In this document: positions 39,008-52,605 of the stretch, in pieces
How the letters are laid out: each line of letters starts with the position of its first letter
Position numbering within the stretch: the first letter of the stretch is position 1
Source of the DNA: Citrobacter sp. wls619
Lineage (GTDB): Bacteria > Pseudomonadota > Gammaproteobacteria > Enterobacterales > Enterobacteriaceae
Direction of reading: 5' to 3'
Assembly: GCF_005281345.1 (NCBI RefSeq)
Contig: NZ_SZXJ01000044.1
Span: 342,139 to 406,138, forward strand
DNA length: 64,000 nucleotides
The notes under the pieces: model-generated
Database searches by the model: none
Told to the model about the DNA's origin: nothing
Seen by the model: only the letters and a program-made list of their open reading frames with translations
Made by a program: the position numbers and the translations under genes

Positions 39008-40150
39008 ATGAAAATAGTAATTGCACCGGATTCTTATAAAGAGAGTTTGAGTGCGCTTGAGGTGGCAACTGCCATTGAGCAGGGTTTTCGTGAGATCTGG
39101 CCTGATGCGGATTACGTAAAGATACCGGTCGCTGATGGTGGTGAAGGAACGGTCGAGGCGATGGTTGCCGCTACGGCGGGCCACCTTGTGCATGTTGATG
39201 TAACGGGTCCCCTGGGAAGTAAGGTTCGGGCATTTTATGGGTTATCGGGAGATGAGCGTTCAGCGTTTATCGAGATGGCGGCCGCCAGTGGGTTAGAGCG
39301 GGTTCCGGCAGGGTTACGCGACCCGCTGAAAACCACCTCATGGGGGACCGGAGAGTTGATTCGCCATGCGCTGGATGCGGGTGTAGAACACATCATCATC
39401 GGGATTGGCGGTAGCGCGACTAATGATGGTGGTGCCGGTATGGTGCAGGCTCTGGGCGCCAAATTGCTGGATGCGCAGAATAACCAGATTGCACAAGGCG
39501 GGATCGGTCTGGAATCGCTCACCAGGATAGATATTTCAGCGTTAGATAAGCGCCTTGCTACCTGTCGTATTGAAGTGGCCTGCGATGTCACGAATCCGCT
39601 GACCGGTAAAGAGGGCGCTTCTGCAGTATTTGGTCCGCAAAAAGGGGCAACGCCAGAGATGATTACCCGTCTGGATAATGCGCTCACGCACTATGCGCAA
39701 CTGATTGCCCGCGATCTGGATGTTAACGTGTTGGAACTGGCGGGCGGTGGCGCGGCTGGCGGCATGGGGGCGGCGCTGTATGCGTTTTGCGGCGCGCAGC
39801 TACGCCGTGGTATCGAGATCGTGACGGACGCGTTACACCTTGATGACTGCGTTGCGGATGCAGATTTAGTTGTGACCGGGGAAGGGCGTATTGACAGTCA
39901 GACGATCCATGGCAAAGTTCCGGTTGGCGTAGCGAACGTTGCAAAGTGATATAACAAGCCCGTCATTGGTATTGCAGGCAGCCTGACGCCAGATGTTGGC
40001 GTGGTGCATGAGCATGGAATTGATGCCGTGTTTAGCGTGATTTATACCATTTGCACGCTGGATGAGGCGCTGGATAATGCGAGTGAAAATGTGCGGATGA
40101 CGGCACGAAACGTGGCCGCAACGCTTAAAGCGGGGCAGCAGTTACGCTGA
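39008..40150 (+). pseudogene. Glycerate kinase (GarK/GlxK family) interrupted by in-frame TGA
   Basis: Encodes a glycerate 2-kinase of 380 codons (family usual about 381): glycerate plus ATP to 2-phosphoglycerate, the last step of glucarate breakdown. The frame starts MKIVIAPDSYKESLSALEVA and carries PVADGGEGTVEAM and GIGGSATNDGGAGMVQALG. At 39947-39949 a TGA stands where relatives have Arg or Lys (ANVAK-stop-YNKPVIGIAGSL), and the same frame continues unbroken to the natural stop at 40150. The N-terminal 313 aa would be made; the missing 66 residues include conserved segments (PVIGIAGS, DAVFSVIY). It is either a recent pseudogene, a readthrough case or a sequencing error. It follows gudD by 78 bp; E. 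coli K-12 has no kinase gene here. Confidence 0.85.
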
Positions 40151-40154
40151 GGTA

Positions 40155-40273
40155 TTGGCCGGATAAGGCGTTTACGCCGCCTCCGGCGATGTGCCCGATG
40201 CGCGACGCTTATCGGATCTGCGGTAAACAGCGAAACCTGTAGGCCGGATAAGGCGTTAACGCTGCATCCGGCG
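40155..40273. repeat. Cluster of three REPs between glycerate kinase gene and barA
   Basis: TTGGCCGGATAAGGCG...CGCCTCCGGCGATG, then GCCCGATGCGCGACGC...TATCGGATCTG, then TGTAGGCCGGATAAGGCG...GCATCCGGCG, in alternating orientation between two convergent genes. Confidence 0.85.
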
Positions 40274-40277
40274 AATA

Positions 40278-43034
40278 TCACCCCAATATCCGTTTCGCTT
40301 CCCGCGCGACGTTGTCCATCTCATCAAGAAGCTCTAAAAACTCTGGTTCCAGCTCTTCTTCTTTGGTCCCGCTACGTAACTGCTGCTCAATGAGCTGGCA
40401 CAGGTTTTTCATGCGAGGAACCCCGCTGTAACCGCAGCTGCCGTGTAGTTTATGAATCAAGTCCACCAACCCTTCAGGGTTTTCGCCCACCAGTTGCTCT
40501 TCAATTCTGTTACGGACTTCAGGCAAGAAATCGATCAGCATTTGCAGCATATCCCGCGCCAGATCGTTTTTACCGGCAGCCTGTCTCAACGCCAGTTGCC
40601 AGTCGAGGGTCGTATTCAGGTTGATGACGGGTTCAAGGGGTTCCGTCACGATAGTCCGGGCTGATGTGCCGGCACCGGGCTTATAGCGCAACAGCAAACT
40701 GTGCAATTTATCTTCTTCAATCGGCTTAGCGAGGTAGTCGTTCATTCCGGCGCTGAGTAACTTCTCTTTTTGTCCTGCCATGGCATGTGCCGTTACCGCA
40801 ATAACCGGTGTCTGCTGCTGGTGTGGAAGCTGATGGATCAGTTCACAGGCGCGAATACCGTCCATGTCTGGCATCTGAATATCCATCAGGATCAGATCAA
40901 ACTGCATTTGTTTGGCTCTGTCCACCGCCTGCTGCCCGCTGTCGCACAGCTCGACGTGCTGCACCTTATCTTCAAGCAATGCGCCGATAAGCTTCAGGTT
41001 CGCCGGGTTGTCGTCCACCGCCATCACGGTCATCGCAATCTTGCTTTCATCTAACAACTGGAGTTCTGCCCCCTGGTTCAGGTGGCAATACTCGGTTAAC
41101 GCAGGCAGCAATCGGGTTGAGGTGAGCGGTTTTAACAGACATGCTGCCGCGCCGCCTTGCTTTAATTTTTCAGCGTTAATCTGCGCATGGCAAGGCAGCG
41201 CCAGCAACAGGAAATCGGTCATCGCGGCTGCGCTTGCCAGCCGTTCATGCTGCATGGTGAGCGGCTCGCGTAAAGTGACGGGTACACCAAGTAGCAGGAT
41301 ATCGTAGTGTTCTGCCGGTAATGCAGAGAATGAAGGACTGTAAATCACCTCCAGCGGTGTTTCACTCAAGATATCTAGCGTGCATTGCGCGGCGGTAGCA
41401 TTTGGTTCAACGTAAGCCAGTCGTTTACCGGCCAGACAGCGGGTGGTTGAACGATCGCTGAGAACATTAGGATTGAGATCAAGACTGATATGGAACCAGA
41501 AGGTGGAACCGCGATTTGGTTGGCTATGGAACGAGATATCCCCGCCCATTTCATTGACCAGTTTTTGTGTGATCACAAGGCCAAGTCCGGTACCACCGTG
41601 ACGGCGCGAAATGCTGGCATCAGCCTGACGGAAAGCCTGGAACAGACGTGACTGATCGCGTTCCGGGATGCCAATGCCGGTATCGCGGATTTGAACTTCA
41701 ATCTGGACTTTTGTGTTACTGAGCGCGCGTTTTTCAACCAAAATGTCGATATTGCCGCTCTCGGTAAATTTGATGGCATTGCCGACCAGGTTGGTAATGA
41801 CCTGTTGCAGGCGCAGCGGGTCGCCAATCACATTGTCCGGAACGTCATTTTTAATATTCAGTGTTAGCTCAAGCCCTTTATCATGGGAGGAGTGCGCTAA
41901 CAGCGTTACGACGTCATCCAGTGTGCTGCGCAGCGGGAACGGTATGCTTTCCAGAATCAGTTTACCCGCTTCCAGTTTAGAGAAGTCGAGCACATCATTG
42001 ATGATAGCGAGCAGGTTGTTGGCAGAGCGTTCAATCGTATTCAGGTGATCGCGCTGAGTGGTATTTAGCTCGGTTTTCAGTGTCAGGCGTGTAAAGCCAA
42101 TGACACCGTTTAGCGGTGTACGTAGCTCGTGAGACATGTTCGCCAGGAACTCTGATTTAATACGTGCAGCTTCCTGAGCGCGTTTCTTTGCCAGATCCAG
42201 CTCAACGTTTTGGATCTCCATCTGCTCCAGCGTTTCGCGCAGATCTGAAGTCGCCTGATCGATATTGTGCTGCATCTCTTCATGGTAGGCGGCGAGAGAC
42301 ATCGCCATCGAGTTGATGCCATTTTTCAGCATATCCAGTTCGCCCAACATGAAACCTTCCACGCGGCTATCGAGCTGACCTCTACGTATTCGGTCAACGG
42401 TATTCACCATGTTGCGAATTGGGCCGGTCACGTCACGCATCAGACGCCAGCCGAAAATTAACGCAATACCAATACAAAACAGCATCATAACGCTGGAGAT
42501 AAAGATCTCTTTGTACTGCTGTAAACGCACGGACTTGAGGTCCAGCTCAAGCGCCACATACCCCAACATATTTTTGGTGTTCTTCGCATCGCTTACGGCA
42601 GACTCATCCGGTGAATAGCTTTCCGATATAATAGGGGTGCGCAGGATCATGATATCCCCGTGCCGGGTGACGCTCAGCTTTCGCGGAAATGGCGATCCGG
42701 TAGCCAATTGCATCTCTGACGGATCAAGATGAAAGTTGGAGGTGACGAATAGTCGGTTATTTTCGTCATAGACGGAAATTGCCCGCACAATATCGGAATG
42801 GCGACGATGCAACACGCTGATAAGCTGGCCGATGGATTCCCGGTTTTGCAAGTTCATGCCGTATTCGCTGGATACCGCGAGTGGCTCGATGATGCTGGCA
42901 CCAGCATCTTCCAGTTGACGCTGCAAGTCGTTATAGCGATGCACAACAAAAAAGATACTGAGCAGCAAACCTATCAGGACGGTCGGGGCCAGGATCAGAA
43001 TCATCATGCGTGCGCGCAGGCTGTAGTTGGTCAT
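40278..43034 (-). CDS. barA: Hybrid sensor histidine kinase BarA
   Basis: Tripartite sensor kinase of the BarA/UvrY system that responds to short-chain carboxylates and drives csrB/csrC transcription. It has 918 aa, as in E. coli. Two transmembrane segments (residues about 10-30 and 175-195) flank a periplasmic domain; then a HAMP domain, HisKA with [16 protein letters not shown] (His near 302), HATPase with [13 protein letters not shown], a receiver domain with [13 protein letters not shown] (Asp near 718) and a C-terminal Hpt domain with [13 protein letters not shown] (His near 861). Divergent from rlmD. The likely target csrB lies in this same window. Confidence 0.97.
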   Translation of the reverse strand: MTNYSLRARMMILILAPTVLIGLLLSIFFVVHRYNDLQRQLEDAGASIIEPLAVSSEYGMNLQNRESIGQLISVLHRRHSDIVRAISVYDENNRLFVTSNFHLDPSEMQLATGSPFPRKLSVTRHGDIMILRTPIISESYSPDESAVSDAKNTKNMLGYVALELDLKSVRLQQYKEIFISSVMMLFCIGIALIFGWRLMRDVTGPIRNMVNTVDRIRRGQLDSRVEGFMLGELDMLKNGINSMAMSLAAYHEEMQHNIDQATSDLRETLEQMEIQNVELDLAKKRAQEAARIKSEFLANMSHELRTPLNGVIGFTRLTLKTELNTTQRDHLNTIERSANNLLAIINDVLDFSKLEAGKLILESIPFPLRSTLDDVVTLLAHSSHDKGLELTLNIKNDVPDNVIGDPLRLQQVITNLVGNAIKFTESGNIDILVEKRALSNTKVQIEVQIRDTGIGIPERDQSRLFQAFRQADASISRRHGGTGLGLVITQKLVNEMGGDISFHSQPNRGSTFWFHISLDLNPNVLSDRSTTRCLAGKRLAYVEPNATAAQCTLDILSETPLEVIYSPSFSALPAEHYDILLLGVPVTLREPLTMQHERLASAAAMTDFLLLALPCHAQINAEKLKQGGAAACLLKPLTSTRLLPALTEYCHLNQGAELQLLDESKIAMTVMAVDDNPANLKLIGALLEDKVQHVELCDSGQQAVDRAKQMQFDLILMDIQMPDMDGIRACELIHQLPHQQQTPVIAVTAHAMAGQKEKLLSAGMNDYLAKPIEEDKLHSLLLRYKPGAGTSARTIVTEPLEPVINLNTTLDWQLALRQAAGKNDLARDMLQMLIDFLPEVRNRIEEQLVGENPEGLVDLIHKLHGSCGYSGVPRMKNLCQLIEQQLRSGTKEEELEPEFLELLDEMDNVAREAKRILG

Positions 43035-43091
43035 GGAGTTCCGTTATGGGACAATTAGGGTCACACTGTTAAATAGAGAAAATTCTCGTCG

Positions 43092-44390
43092 ATGGCGCAA
43101 TTCTACTCTGCAAAACGACGCGTGACGACGCGTCAGATCATAACCGTTACCGTCAATGACCTTGATTCTTTTGGTCAGGGCGTTGCTCGTCATAACGGGA
43201 AAGCCCTGTTTATACCGGAATTGCTGCCTCAGGAAAGCGCAGAAGTGGTGATTACTGAAGATAAAAAACAGTTTGCCCGTGCGCAAGTCAAACGTCGTTT
43301 AAACGACAGTTCGGAACGTGAAGTGCCACGTTGTCCACATTTTGGGGTCTGTGGTGGCTGTCAACAGCAGCACGCCAGCATCTCGTTGCAGCAGCGTAGC
43401 AAAAGTGCGGCGTTATCGCGTTTAATGAAATGTGAGGTGACGGAAGTTATCGCCGATACCCCGTGGGGTTATCGACGCCGCGCGCGTTTAAGTCTGAACT
43501 ATCGCGCGAAAGAGCAGCAATTGCAGATGGGATTTCGCAAGTCCGGCTCCAGCGACATTATCGATGTGCAGCAATGCCCTATTTTAGTGCCCCAACTTGA
43601 GGCTCTGCTGCCTGAAATTCGGGCATGCCTGCAGAGTCTGCAGGGGCTGCGTCACTTGGGGCATGTCGAATTGGTGCAGGCTGGAAGTGGAACCCTGATG
43701 ATTTTGCGCCACACTGCGCTACTGAATACCGCGGATAAAGAAAAACTGGAACGCTTTTCGCATTCTCAGGGACTGTCTTTGTTTCTGGCTCCGCAAAGCG
43801 AGATACTGGAATCAAATTCAGAAGAATCGCCCTGGTATGATTCAAATGGACTACGTTTAACCTTCAGCCCGCGTGATTTTATCCAGGTCAATGAAGGGGT
43901 AAACCAGAAAATGGTTTCCTGTGCGCTGGAATGGCTGGATGTGCAGCCAGAGGACCGAGTGCTCGATTTGTTCTGTGGTATGGGGAACTTTACGTTGCCG
44001 TTGGCCGTACGAGCAGCGAGCGTTGTGGGTGTTGAAGGTGTCCCTGCGCTGGTGGAAAAAGGCCGGGAAAATGCGCGGAATAACGGACTACACAATGTGA
44101 CATTCTTTCATGAAAACCTTGAAGAAGATGTCACCAAACAACCATGGGCAAAAAACGGATTTGACAAAGTATTGCTCGATCCTGCGCGTGCGGGGGCTGC
44201 CGGTGTGATGCAACATATTATAAAATTAAACCCTGGCCGCGTTGTTTATGTATCCTGTAATCCTGCTACGCTGGCTCGTGACAGCGAAGCGTTACTCAAT
44301 GCAGGATATACCGTTCGGCGACTGGCGATGCTCGATATGTTCCCGCACACTGGACATCTGGAATCGATGGTCCTGTTTGAGCGTTTGTAA
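43092..44390 (+). CDS. rlmD: 23S rRNA (uracil(1939)-C5)-methyltransferase
   Basis: SAM-dependent methyltransferase with a 4Fe-4S cluster, 432 aa (433 in E. coli). It has an N-terminal TRAM domain ([20 protein letters not shown]), cluster cysteines in [14 protein letters not shown], the SAM motif [14 protein letters not shown], and the catalytic-cysteine motif [12 protein letters not shown]. It is upstream of relA with a 100-bp structured leader between them. Confidence 0.97.
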   Translation: MAQFYSAKRRVTTRQIITVTVNDLDSFGQGVARHNGKALFIPELLPQESAEVVITEDKKQFARAQVKRRLNDSSEREVPRCPHFGVCGGCQQQHASISLQQRSKSAALSRLMKCEVTEVIADTPWGYRRRARLSLNYRAKEQQLQMGFRKSGSSDIIDVQQCPILVPQLEALLPEIRACLQSLQGLRHLGHVELVQAGSGTLMILRHTALLNTADKEKLERFSHSQGLSLFLAPQSEILESNSEESPWYDSNGLRLTFSPRDFIQVNEGVNQKMVSCALEWLDVQPEDRVLDLFCGMGNFTLPLAVRAASVVGVEGVPALVEKGRENARNNGLHNVTFFHENLEEDVTKQPWAKNGFDKVLLDPARAGAAGVMQHIIKLNPGRVVYVSCNPATLARDSEALLNAGYTVRRLAMLDMFPHTGHLESMVLFERL

Positions 44391-44398
44391 TGAATTTT

Positions 44399-44469
44399 GT
44401 ACCCATTGGATTTCGGGTTGTCACGCAGCGTGAAAGACAATGGGTACGGCTTGTCGACTTCGACAGGCC
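44399..44469 (+). promoter_or_regulatory. Double hairpin in the relA leader
   Basis: GTACCCATTG (44399) pairs with CAATGGGTAC (44438-44447) and encloses an inner CACG-CAG-CGTG hairpin; directly after it GGCTTGTCG pairs with CGACAGGCC (one G-U pair) around ACTT. The relA ribosome site (AAGGAGAGG) follows within 12 bases. There is no T-run, so it looks like a translation or mRNA-stability element, not a terminator. Confidence 0.5.
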
Positions 44470-44490
44470 TGGCCCCTTAAGGAGAGGACG

Positions 44491-46725
44491 ATGGTTGCGG
44501 TAAGAAGTGCACATATAAATAAAGCTGGTGAGTTTGATCCCAAGAAATGGATCGCGAGTCTGGGGATCTCCAGCCAGCAGTCGTGTGAACGCTTAGCCGA
44601 AACCTGGGCGTATTGCCTGCAGCAGACACAGGGGCATCCGGATGCGGATCTGCTGCTGTGGCGTGGCGTCGAAATGGTGGAAATACTCTCCATGTTGAGT
44701 ATGGATATCGACACGCTGCGCGCGGCGATGCTGTTCCCTCTGGCGGATGCCAATGTGGTGAGTGAAGACATCCTGCGCGAGAGCGTAGGCACGTCAATCG
44801 TTAACCTTATCCATGGTGTGCGTGATATGGCGGCAATACGCCAGCTAAAAGCCACGCATACCGACTCCGTCTCTTCCGAGCAGGTTGATAACGTTCGTCG
44901 TATGCTGCTGGCAATGGTCGACGACTTCCGCTGTGTGGTCATCAAGCTGGCGGAACGTATTGCCCATCTGCGAGAAGTGAAAGACGCGCCGGAAGATGAA
45001 CGCGTGCTGGCGGCAAAAGAGTGCACCAATATCTATGCCCCGCTGGCTAACCGATTAGGTATCGGGCAATTAAAATGGGAGCTGGAAGATTACTGCTTCC
45101 GCTACCTGCACCCAGCCGAATACAAACGCATTGCTAAACTGCTGCATGAACGTCGTATCGACAGAGAACACTATATCGACGAGTTTGTTGGGCATCTGCG
45201 TTCAGAGATGAAAACCGAAGGTGTAAAAGCCGAGGTGTACGGGCGTCCGAAGCATATTTACAGTATCTGGCGCAAAATGCAGAAGAAGCAGTTGGCTTTT
45301 GACGAACTGTTCGATGTGCGCGCGGTGCGTATCGTGGCTGAGCGTTTACAGGATTGCTATGCCGCACTGGGGATCGTGCACACTCACTATCGCCATCTGC
45401 CTGATGAGTTCGATGACTACGTTGCCAATCCAAAGCCTAACGGTTACCAGTCAATCCATACGGTTGTGCTGGGGCCTGGTGGTAAAACCATTGAAATCCA
45501 GATCCGTACCAAACAGATGCACGAAGATGCCGAGCTGGGCGTTGCTGCACACTGGAAGTACAAAGAAGGTACCGCTTCAGGCGCGGCGCGTTCTGGTCAT
45601 GAAGACCGCATTGCGTGGCTGCGTAAACTGATAGCCTGGCAGGAAGAGATGGCGGATTCCGGTGAAATGCTGGATGAAGTGCGGAGCCAGGTCTTTGACG
45701 ACAGAGTTTACGTCTTTACGCCAAAAGGCGATGTCGTGGACTTACCGGCGGGCTCAACGCCGCTCGATTTTGCTTATCACATCCACAGTGATGTGGGGCA
45801 TCGTTGCATTGGCGCGAAAATTGGCGGTCGCATCGTACCGTTTACTTATCAGCTGCAGATGGGCGATCAAATTGAAATTATCACCCAGAAACAGCCAAAC
45901 CCAAGCCGCGACTGGTTGAACCCTAACCTCGGCTACGTGACGACCAGCCGGGGGCGCTCGAAGATCCACGCCTGGTTCCGTAAACAGGACCGGGACAAGA
46001 ATATTCTGGCTGGTCGTCAGATCCTCGATGATGAACTGGCACACCTGGGTATTAGCCTGAAAGAGGCTGAAAAACACCTGCTTCCGCGTTACAGCTTTAA
46101 TGAGCTGGAAGAGCTGCTGGCGGCGATTGGCGGCGGTGACATCCGCCTCAACCAGATGGTCAACTTCCTGCAAGCGCAGTTTAATAAACCTAGCGCGGCT
46201 GAACAGGATGCCGCCGCGCTGAAACAGCTTCAGCAGAAAACGCAGGCCCCGCAGACTCGCCGAAAAGACGATGGCCGAGTGGTGGTCGAAGGGGTTGGAA
46301 ACCTGATGCACCATATCGCGCGCTGCTGCCAGCCTATCCCTGGCGATGAGATTGTCGGGTTTATCACCCAGGGACGCGGTATTTCCGTGCACCGGGCTGA
46401 TTGTGAACAACTGACAGAGCTGCGCTCACATGCCCCAGAACGTATCGTTGATGCGGTTTGGGGGGAAAGCTACTCGGCAGGGTACTCGCTGGTCGTTCGT
46501 GTGCAGGCGAACGATCGGAGCGGCTTGTTACGTGATATCACGACGATTCTTGCTAACGAAAAAGTAAACGTGCTGGGGGTTGCCAGCCGGAGTGATACCA
46601 AACAGCAGTTGGCCACCATTGATATGACCATCGAAATCTACAACCTGCAGGTGCTCGGACGCGTGCTCGGCAAACTGAACCAGGTGCCGGATGTGATCGA
46701 CGCACGTCGCTTGCACGGTAATTAA
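44491..46725 (+). CDS. relA: GTP pyrophosphokinase (ppGpp synthetase I)
   Basis: Ribosome-associated (p)ppGpp synthetase that starts the stringent response when uncharged tRNA enters the A-site. The ATG at 44491 gives 744 aa, the E. coli length. The N-terminal HD domain is degenerate (FPLADANVV in place of HD), so there is no hydrolase activity; the synthetase domain has PKHIYSIWRKMQKK and the NGYQSIHTVV region; TGS (VYVFTPKGDVVDLPAGST), zinc-finger (IARCCQPIPGDEIVGFIT) and ACT domains follow. In E. coli mazEF follows; here a BIME and then mazG do. Confidence 0.97.
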   Translation: MVAVRSAHINKAGEFDPKKWIASLGISSQQSCERLAETWAYCLQQTQGHPDADLLLWRGVEMVEILSMLSMDIDTLRAAMLFPLADANVVSEDILRESVGTSIVNLIHGVRDMAAIRQLKATHTDSVSSEQVDNVRRMLLAMVDDFRCVVIKLAERIAHLREVKDAPEDERVLAAKECTNIYAPLANRLGIGQLKWELEDYCFRYLHPAEYKRIAKLLHERRIDREHYIDEFVGHLRSEMKTEGVKAEVYGRPKHIYSIWRKMQKKQLAFDELFDVRAVRIVAERLQDCYAALGIVHTHYRHLPDEFDDYVANPKPNGYQSIHTVVLGPGGKTIEIQIRTKQMHEDAELGVAAHWKYKEGTASGAARSGHEDRIAWLRKLIAWQEEMADSGEMLDEVRSQVFDDRVYVFTPKGDVVDLPAGSTPLDFAYHIHSDVGHRCIGAKIGGRIVPFTYQLQMGDQIEIITQKQPNPSRDWLNPNLGYVTTSRGRSKIHAWFRKQDRDKNILAGRQILDDELAHLGISLKEAEKHLLPRYSFNELEELLAAIGGGDIRLNQMVNFLQAQFNKPSAAEQDAAALKQLQQKTQAPQTRRKDDGRVVVEGVGNLMHHIARCCQPIPGDEIVGFITQGRGISVHRADCEQLTELRSHAPERIVDAVWGESYSAGYSLVVRVQANDRSGLLRDITTILANEKVNVLGVASRSDTKQQLATIDMTIEIYNLQVLGRVLGKLNQVPDVIDARRLHGN

Positions 46726-46732
46726 TAAGAAC

Positions 46733-46810
46733 GTAGGCCGGATAAGGCGAAGCCGCCATCCGGCGATTTCGCAGCGCCGGATGGCGACATAAATGCCTTG
46801 TCCGGCCTAC
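46733..46810. repeat. REP pair (BIME) between relA and mazG
   Basis: CGTAGGCCGGATAAGGCGAAG...CGCCATCCGGCG and GCGCCGGATGGCGACAT...TGTCCGGCCTAC. It occupies the place of mazEF in E. coli. Confidence 0.9.
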
Positions 46811-46835
46811 CGTATTGAAATTTCAGGATTTTCAC

Positions 46836-47627
46836 ATGAATCAAATCGACCGACTGCTCGGTATTATGCAGCGCCTGCGCGACCCGGAAAACGGCTGTCC
46901 GTGGGACAAAGAGCAGACATTCGCCACGATTGCCCCTTACACCCTAGAAGAAACCTATGAAGTGCTGGACGCGATTGCGCGTGAAGATTTCGACGACCTG
47001 CGTGGAGAGCTGGGCGACCTACTGTTCCAGGTGGTGTTTTACGCCCAGATGGCGCAGGAAGAAGGGCGCTTCAACTTTGATGATATCTGCGCTGCGATAA
47101 GCGATAAGCTTGAACGCCGCCACCCGCATGTATTTGCAGATGTTTCTGCCAGCACTAGCGGCGAAGTGCTGACCCGCTGGGAACAGATCAAAAGCGAAGA
47201 ACGTGCTGAGAAGTCACAACATTCCGCGCTGGACGATATTCCCCGAAGTTTACCGGCGCTAATGCGCGCTCAGAAAATCCAGAAACGCTGCTCCAATGTT
47301 GGCTTTGACTGGAAGACATTAGGACCGGTTGTCGACAAAGTTTACGAAGAGATTGACGAAGTCATGTTCGAGGCGAAGCAGGCTGTCGTTGACCAGGCTA
47401 AACTGGAGGAGGAAATGGGCGACCTGCTGTTTGCCACGGTCAATATGGCCCGTCATTTAGGGACAAAAGCAGAGACGGCATTGCAGAAAGCGAATGAAAA
47501 ATTCGAGCGTCGTTTTCGTGAGGTTGAGCGAATTGTGGCAGCCCGCGGTCTGGAAATGACAGGTGTTGATCTGGAAACAATGGAAGAAGTTTGGCAACAG
47601 GTAAAACGACAGGAAATTGATCTCTAA
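46836..47627 (+). CDS. mazG: Nucleoside triphosphate pyrophosphohydrolase MazG
   Basis: Hydrolyses nucleoside triphosphates to monophosphates and PPi; in E. coli it lowers ppGpp-linked effects of MazF. The ATG at 46836 gives 263 aa, the E. coli length. The two MazG repeats carry the metal-binding EEXXE-type acids (TLEETYEVLDAI near residue 34 and DLRGELGDLLFQVV; KLEEEMGDLLFATVNMAR in the second). There is no mazE or mazF gene in front of it. Confidence 0.97.
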   Translation: MNQIDRLLGIMQRLRDPENGCPWDKEQTFATIAPYTLEETYEVLDAIAREDFDDLRGELGDLLFQVVFYAQMAQEEGRFNFDDICAAISDKLERRHPHVFADVSASTSGEVLTRWEQIKSEERAEKSQHSALDDIPRSLPALMRAQKIQKRCSNVGFDWKTLGPVVDKVYEEIDEVMFEAKQAVVDQAKLEEEMGDLLFATVNMARHLGTKAETALQKANEKFERRFREVERIVAARGLEMTGVDLETMEEVWQQVKRQEIDL

Positions 47628-50999
<3,372 letters not shown>

Positions 51000-51020
51000 T
51001 CCTGTTCTTTCTCTGATTTA

Positions 51021-51051
51021 AAAATGCCAGCCTTCGGGCTGGCATTTTTTT
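51021..51051 (+). terminator. Intrinsic terminator after eno
   Basis: AAATGCCAGCC pairs with GGCTGGCATTT around TTCG and is followed by a T-run, 22 bases after the stop. It could also serve the convergent SDR gene. Confidence 0.9.
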
Positions 51052-51068
51052 GCCTGCACAATAGCAAC

Positions 51069-52178
51069 CTATTTAAAGTCCACCGCCATTTGCTGTGGAA
51101 TAGTCAGCCCACGTGTCGTCTGCACACAGCGCTCAATGTAATCGGTAAAACGCGGCGGCTTCGGCATCCCCATGCTGAGCAGCTTATCATTGCTGAATCG
51201 CACGTTCAGCGTTGCGAATGCGCCGTACAGACGCATGGCTTTAAGCATCAGTCTTTCGTTGCAGGGGCCAAAAATATTCTTCAGCTCACGGCGCATTTGG
51301 ACCAGCGTTTCATAGCTGACCTGTGCGTATTTATTGCCGACGGGAGCTTGTTCCAGCGCAGATGCCATCGCACTATCAATATCTGCAAACCTCACGCTAT
51401 TTTCTTCTCCTGCTGAGATGTGCACCACTTCACCGCGAGCGAGCGGGCTGCTCAGTAACATCAGCAATGCATCGGCGCAGTAATCAACCGGGATCACGTC
51501 AATACGGTCTTCCATCGAACACATAAATTTTTGTAGCATCAGACCCATGCTGAATACCCAGAAAATACTGCTGGAGGGTTGGCAGCCATGATGAGTGTGA
51601 CCAACAACGATAGAAGGCCGCGCGATAACCAGTGGTAATGTTGGGCATTCCTGTTGCATCAGACGCTCTATCGTGGATTTAGAGTGCGTATACTCAACCA
51701 GATGCTCAGCACGCTCGCGAAATTCTGCACTTTCTGCCACCAGTGAATCGGGTTCTGGGGAGCATGACATCGCTGTACCAACGTGAAGAAAGCGCTGCAG
51801 GCTGCCGACACTGGCCATTCTCCGGGCGAACTTCAGCGTTCCTTCGACATTTACTTTCCAGATAAGCGGGTTGTTGCCAAAAGAGGCGACGGCGGCGCAG
51901 TTGATGACATGAGTAACCTGGTCCAGACGCGGGTCGTTAAGAAACGCTTCAGGTTCTACCAAATCACCCAACAGGATATTCCGCGGGCTAAGTGCGGCCA
52001 GCTTTTCTTCTGCAATATTGAATTTGCGCAGATTTTCCTTTATCCGTTCCAGCGCAGTTACATCATTATTGGCACGAACTAAAAGCAGCAGATTAAATCC
52101 ATTTGTCTGATTCAGAATGTTTTCTAAAACGGCTCCGCCCAAAAAACCGGTTGCGCCAGTAATTAATAGTGTATTCAT
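51069..52178 (-). CDS. Extended SDR / thioester-reductase-like NAD(P)-binding protein
   Basis: Protein of 369 aa that I cannot assign to a named pathway. Its N-terminus has the nucleotide-binding GATGFLG motif (LLITGATGFLGGAVL) and the catalytic pair YTHSK (Tyr near 164, Lys near 168), with VINCAA and VIARPSIVVG segments, as in extended short-chain dehydrogenases of the NAD_binding_4 / male-sterility (fatty acyl-CoA reductase or thioester reductase) group. No carrier or adenylation gene lies next to it. In E. coli K-12 this gene is absent here. The promoter region is very AT-rich, which suggests an acquired gene. Confidence 0.8.
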   Translation of the reverse strand: MNTLLITGATGFLGGAVLENILNQTNGFNLLLLVRANNDVTALERIKENLRKFNIAEEKLAALSPRNILLGDLVEPEAFLNDPRLDQVTHVINCAAVASFGNNPLIWKVNVEGTLKFARRMASVGSLQRFLHVGTAMSCSPEPDSLVAESAEFRERAEHLVEYTHSKSTIERLMQQECPTLPLVIARPSIVVGHTHHGCQPSSSIFWVFSMGLMLQKFMCSMEDRIDVIPVDYCADALLMLLSSPLARGEVVHISAGEENSVRFADIDSAMASALEQAPVGNKYAQVSYETLVQMRRELKNIFGPCNERLMLKAMRLYGAFATLNVRFSNDKLLSMGMPKPPRFTDYIERCVQTTRGLTIPQQMAVDFK

Positions 52179-52605
52179 GAATGCAGTCTCATTAGGGGGG
52201 TGACTGGATTCTAGGCGTAGATAATTAAACGGAGATTAAATGGAAAATTAGCGTAAGGTTAGGTTTCTTAAGCCTATTTTAATATAAAAAATACCGCGGA
52301 TCGAATTTGACTATGCATGATACTAGTAAATTCATAATTTCATGTATCCGTTTGTACATGCTTGAAATATTTTACTTTTAAAATATTTATACTATTTTAA
52401 TAAGGTTATTATCAAAAATATTTTGTTACATCAAAACGCTGCCTGGACAGCGATGAAATTAAATCACAGCGATTCGAACATTGCAGACGCAAACACGAGA
52501 TCATGTTTCATGATTTTTTAACTCAGGGGACAGCGCAGCCGGGGGCAAGACCTGAGCGTGCAAATCTGCGATAATACGCGCTCATAACCCTAAACAGAGA
52601 TGACT
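52179..52605. other. 427-bp AT-rich gap between SDR gene and queE
   Basis: Divergent promoter region for the SDR gene and queE. The first 250 bp are A/T-rich. ATCATG/CATGAT followed by a T-run at 52500-52519 looks like a small low-GC terminator-like hairpin. No reading frame recognised. Confidence 0.6.

Noticed and set aside
40155..40273. Remnant of a mobile element after the glycerate kinase gene
   Set aside because: The sequence is fully explained by three REP units; no transposase fragment or terminal repeats.
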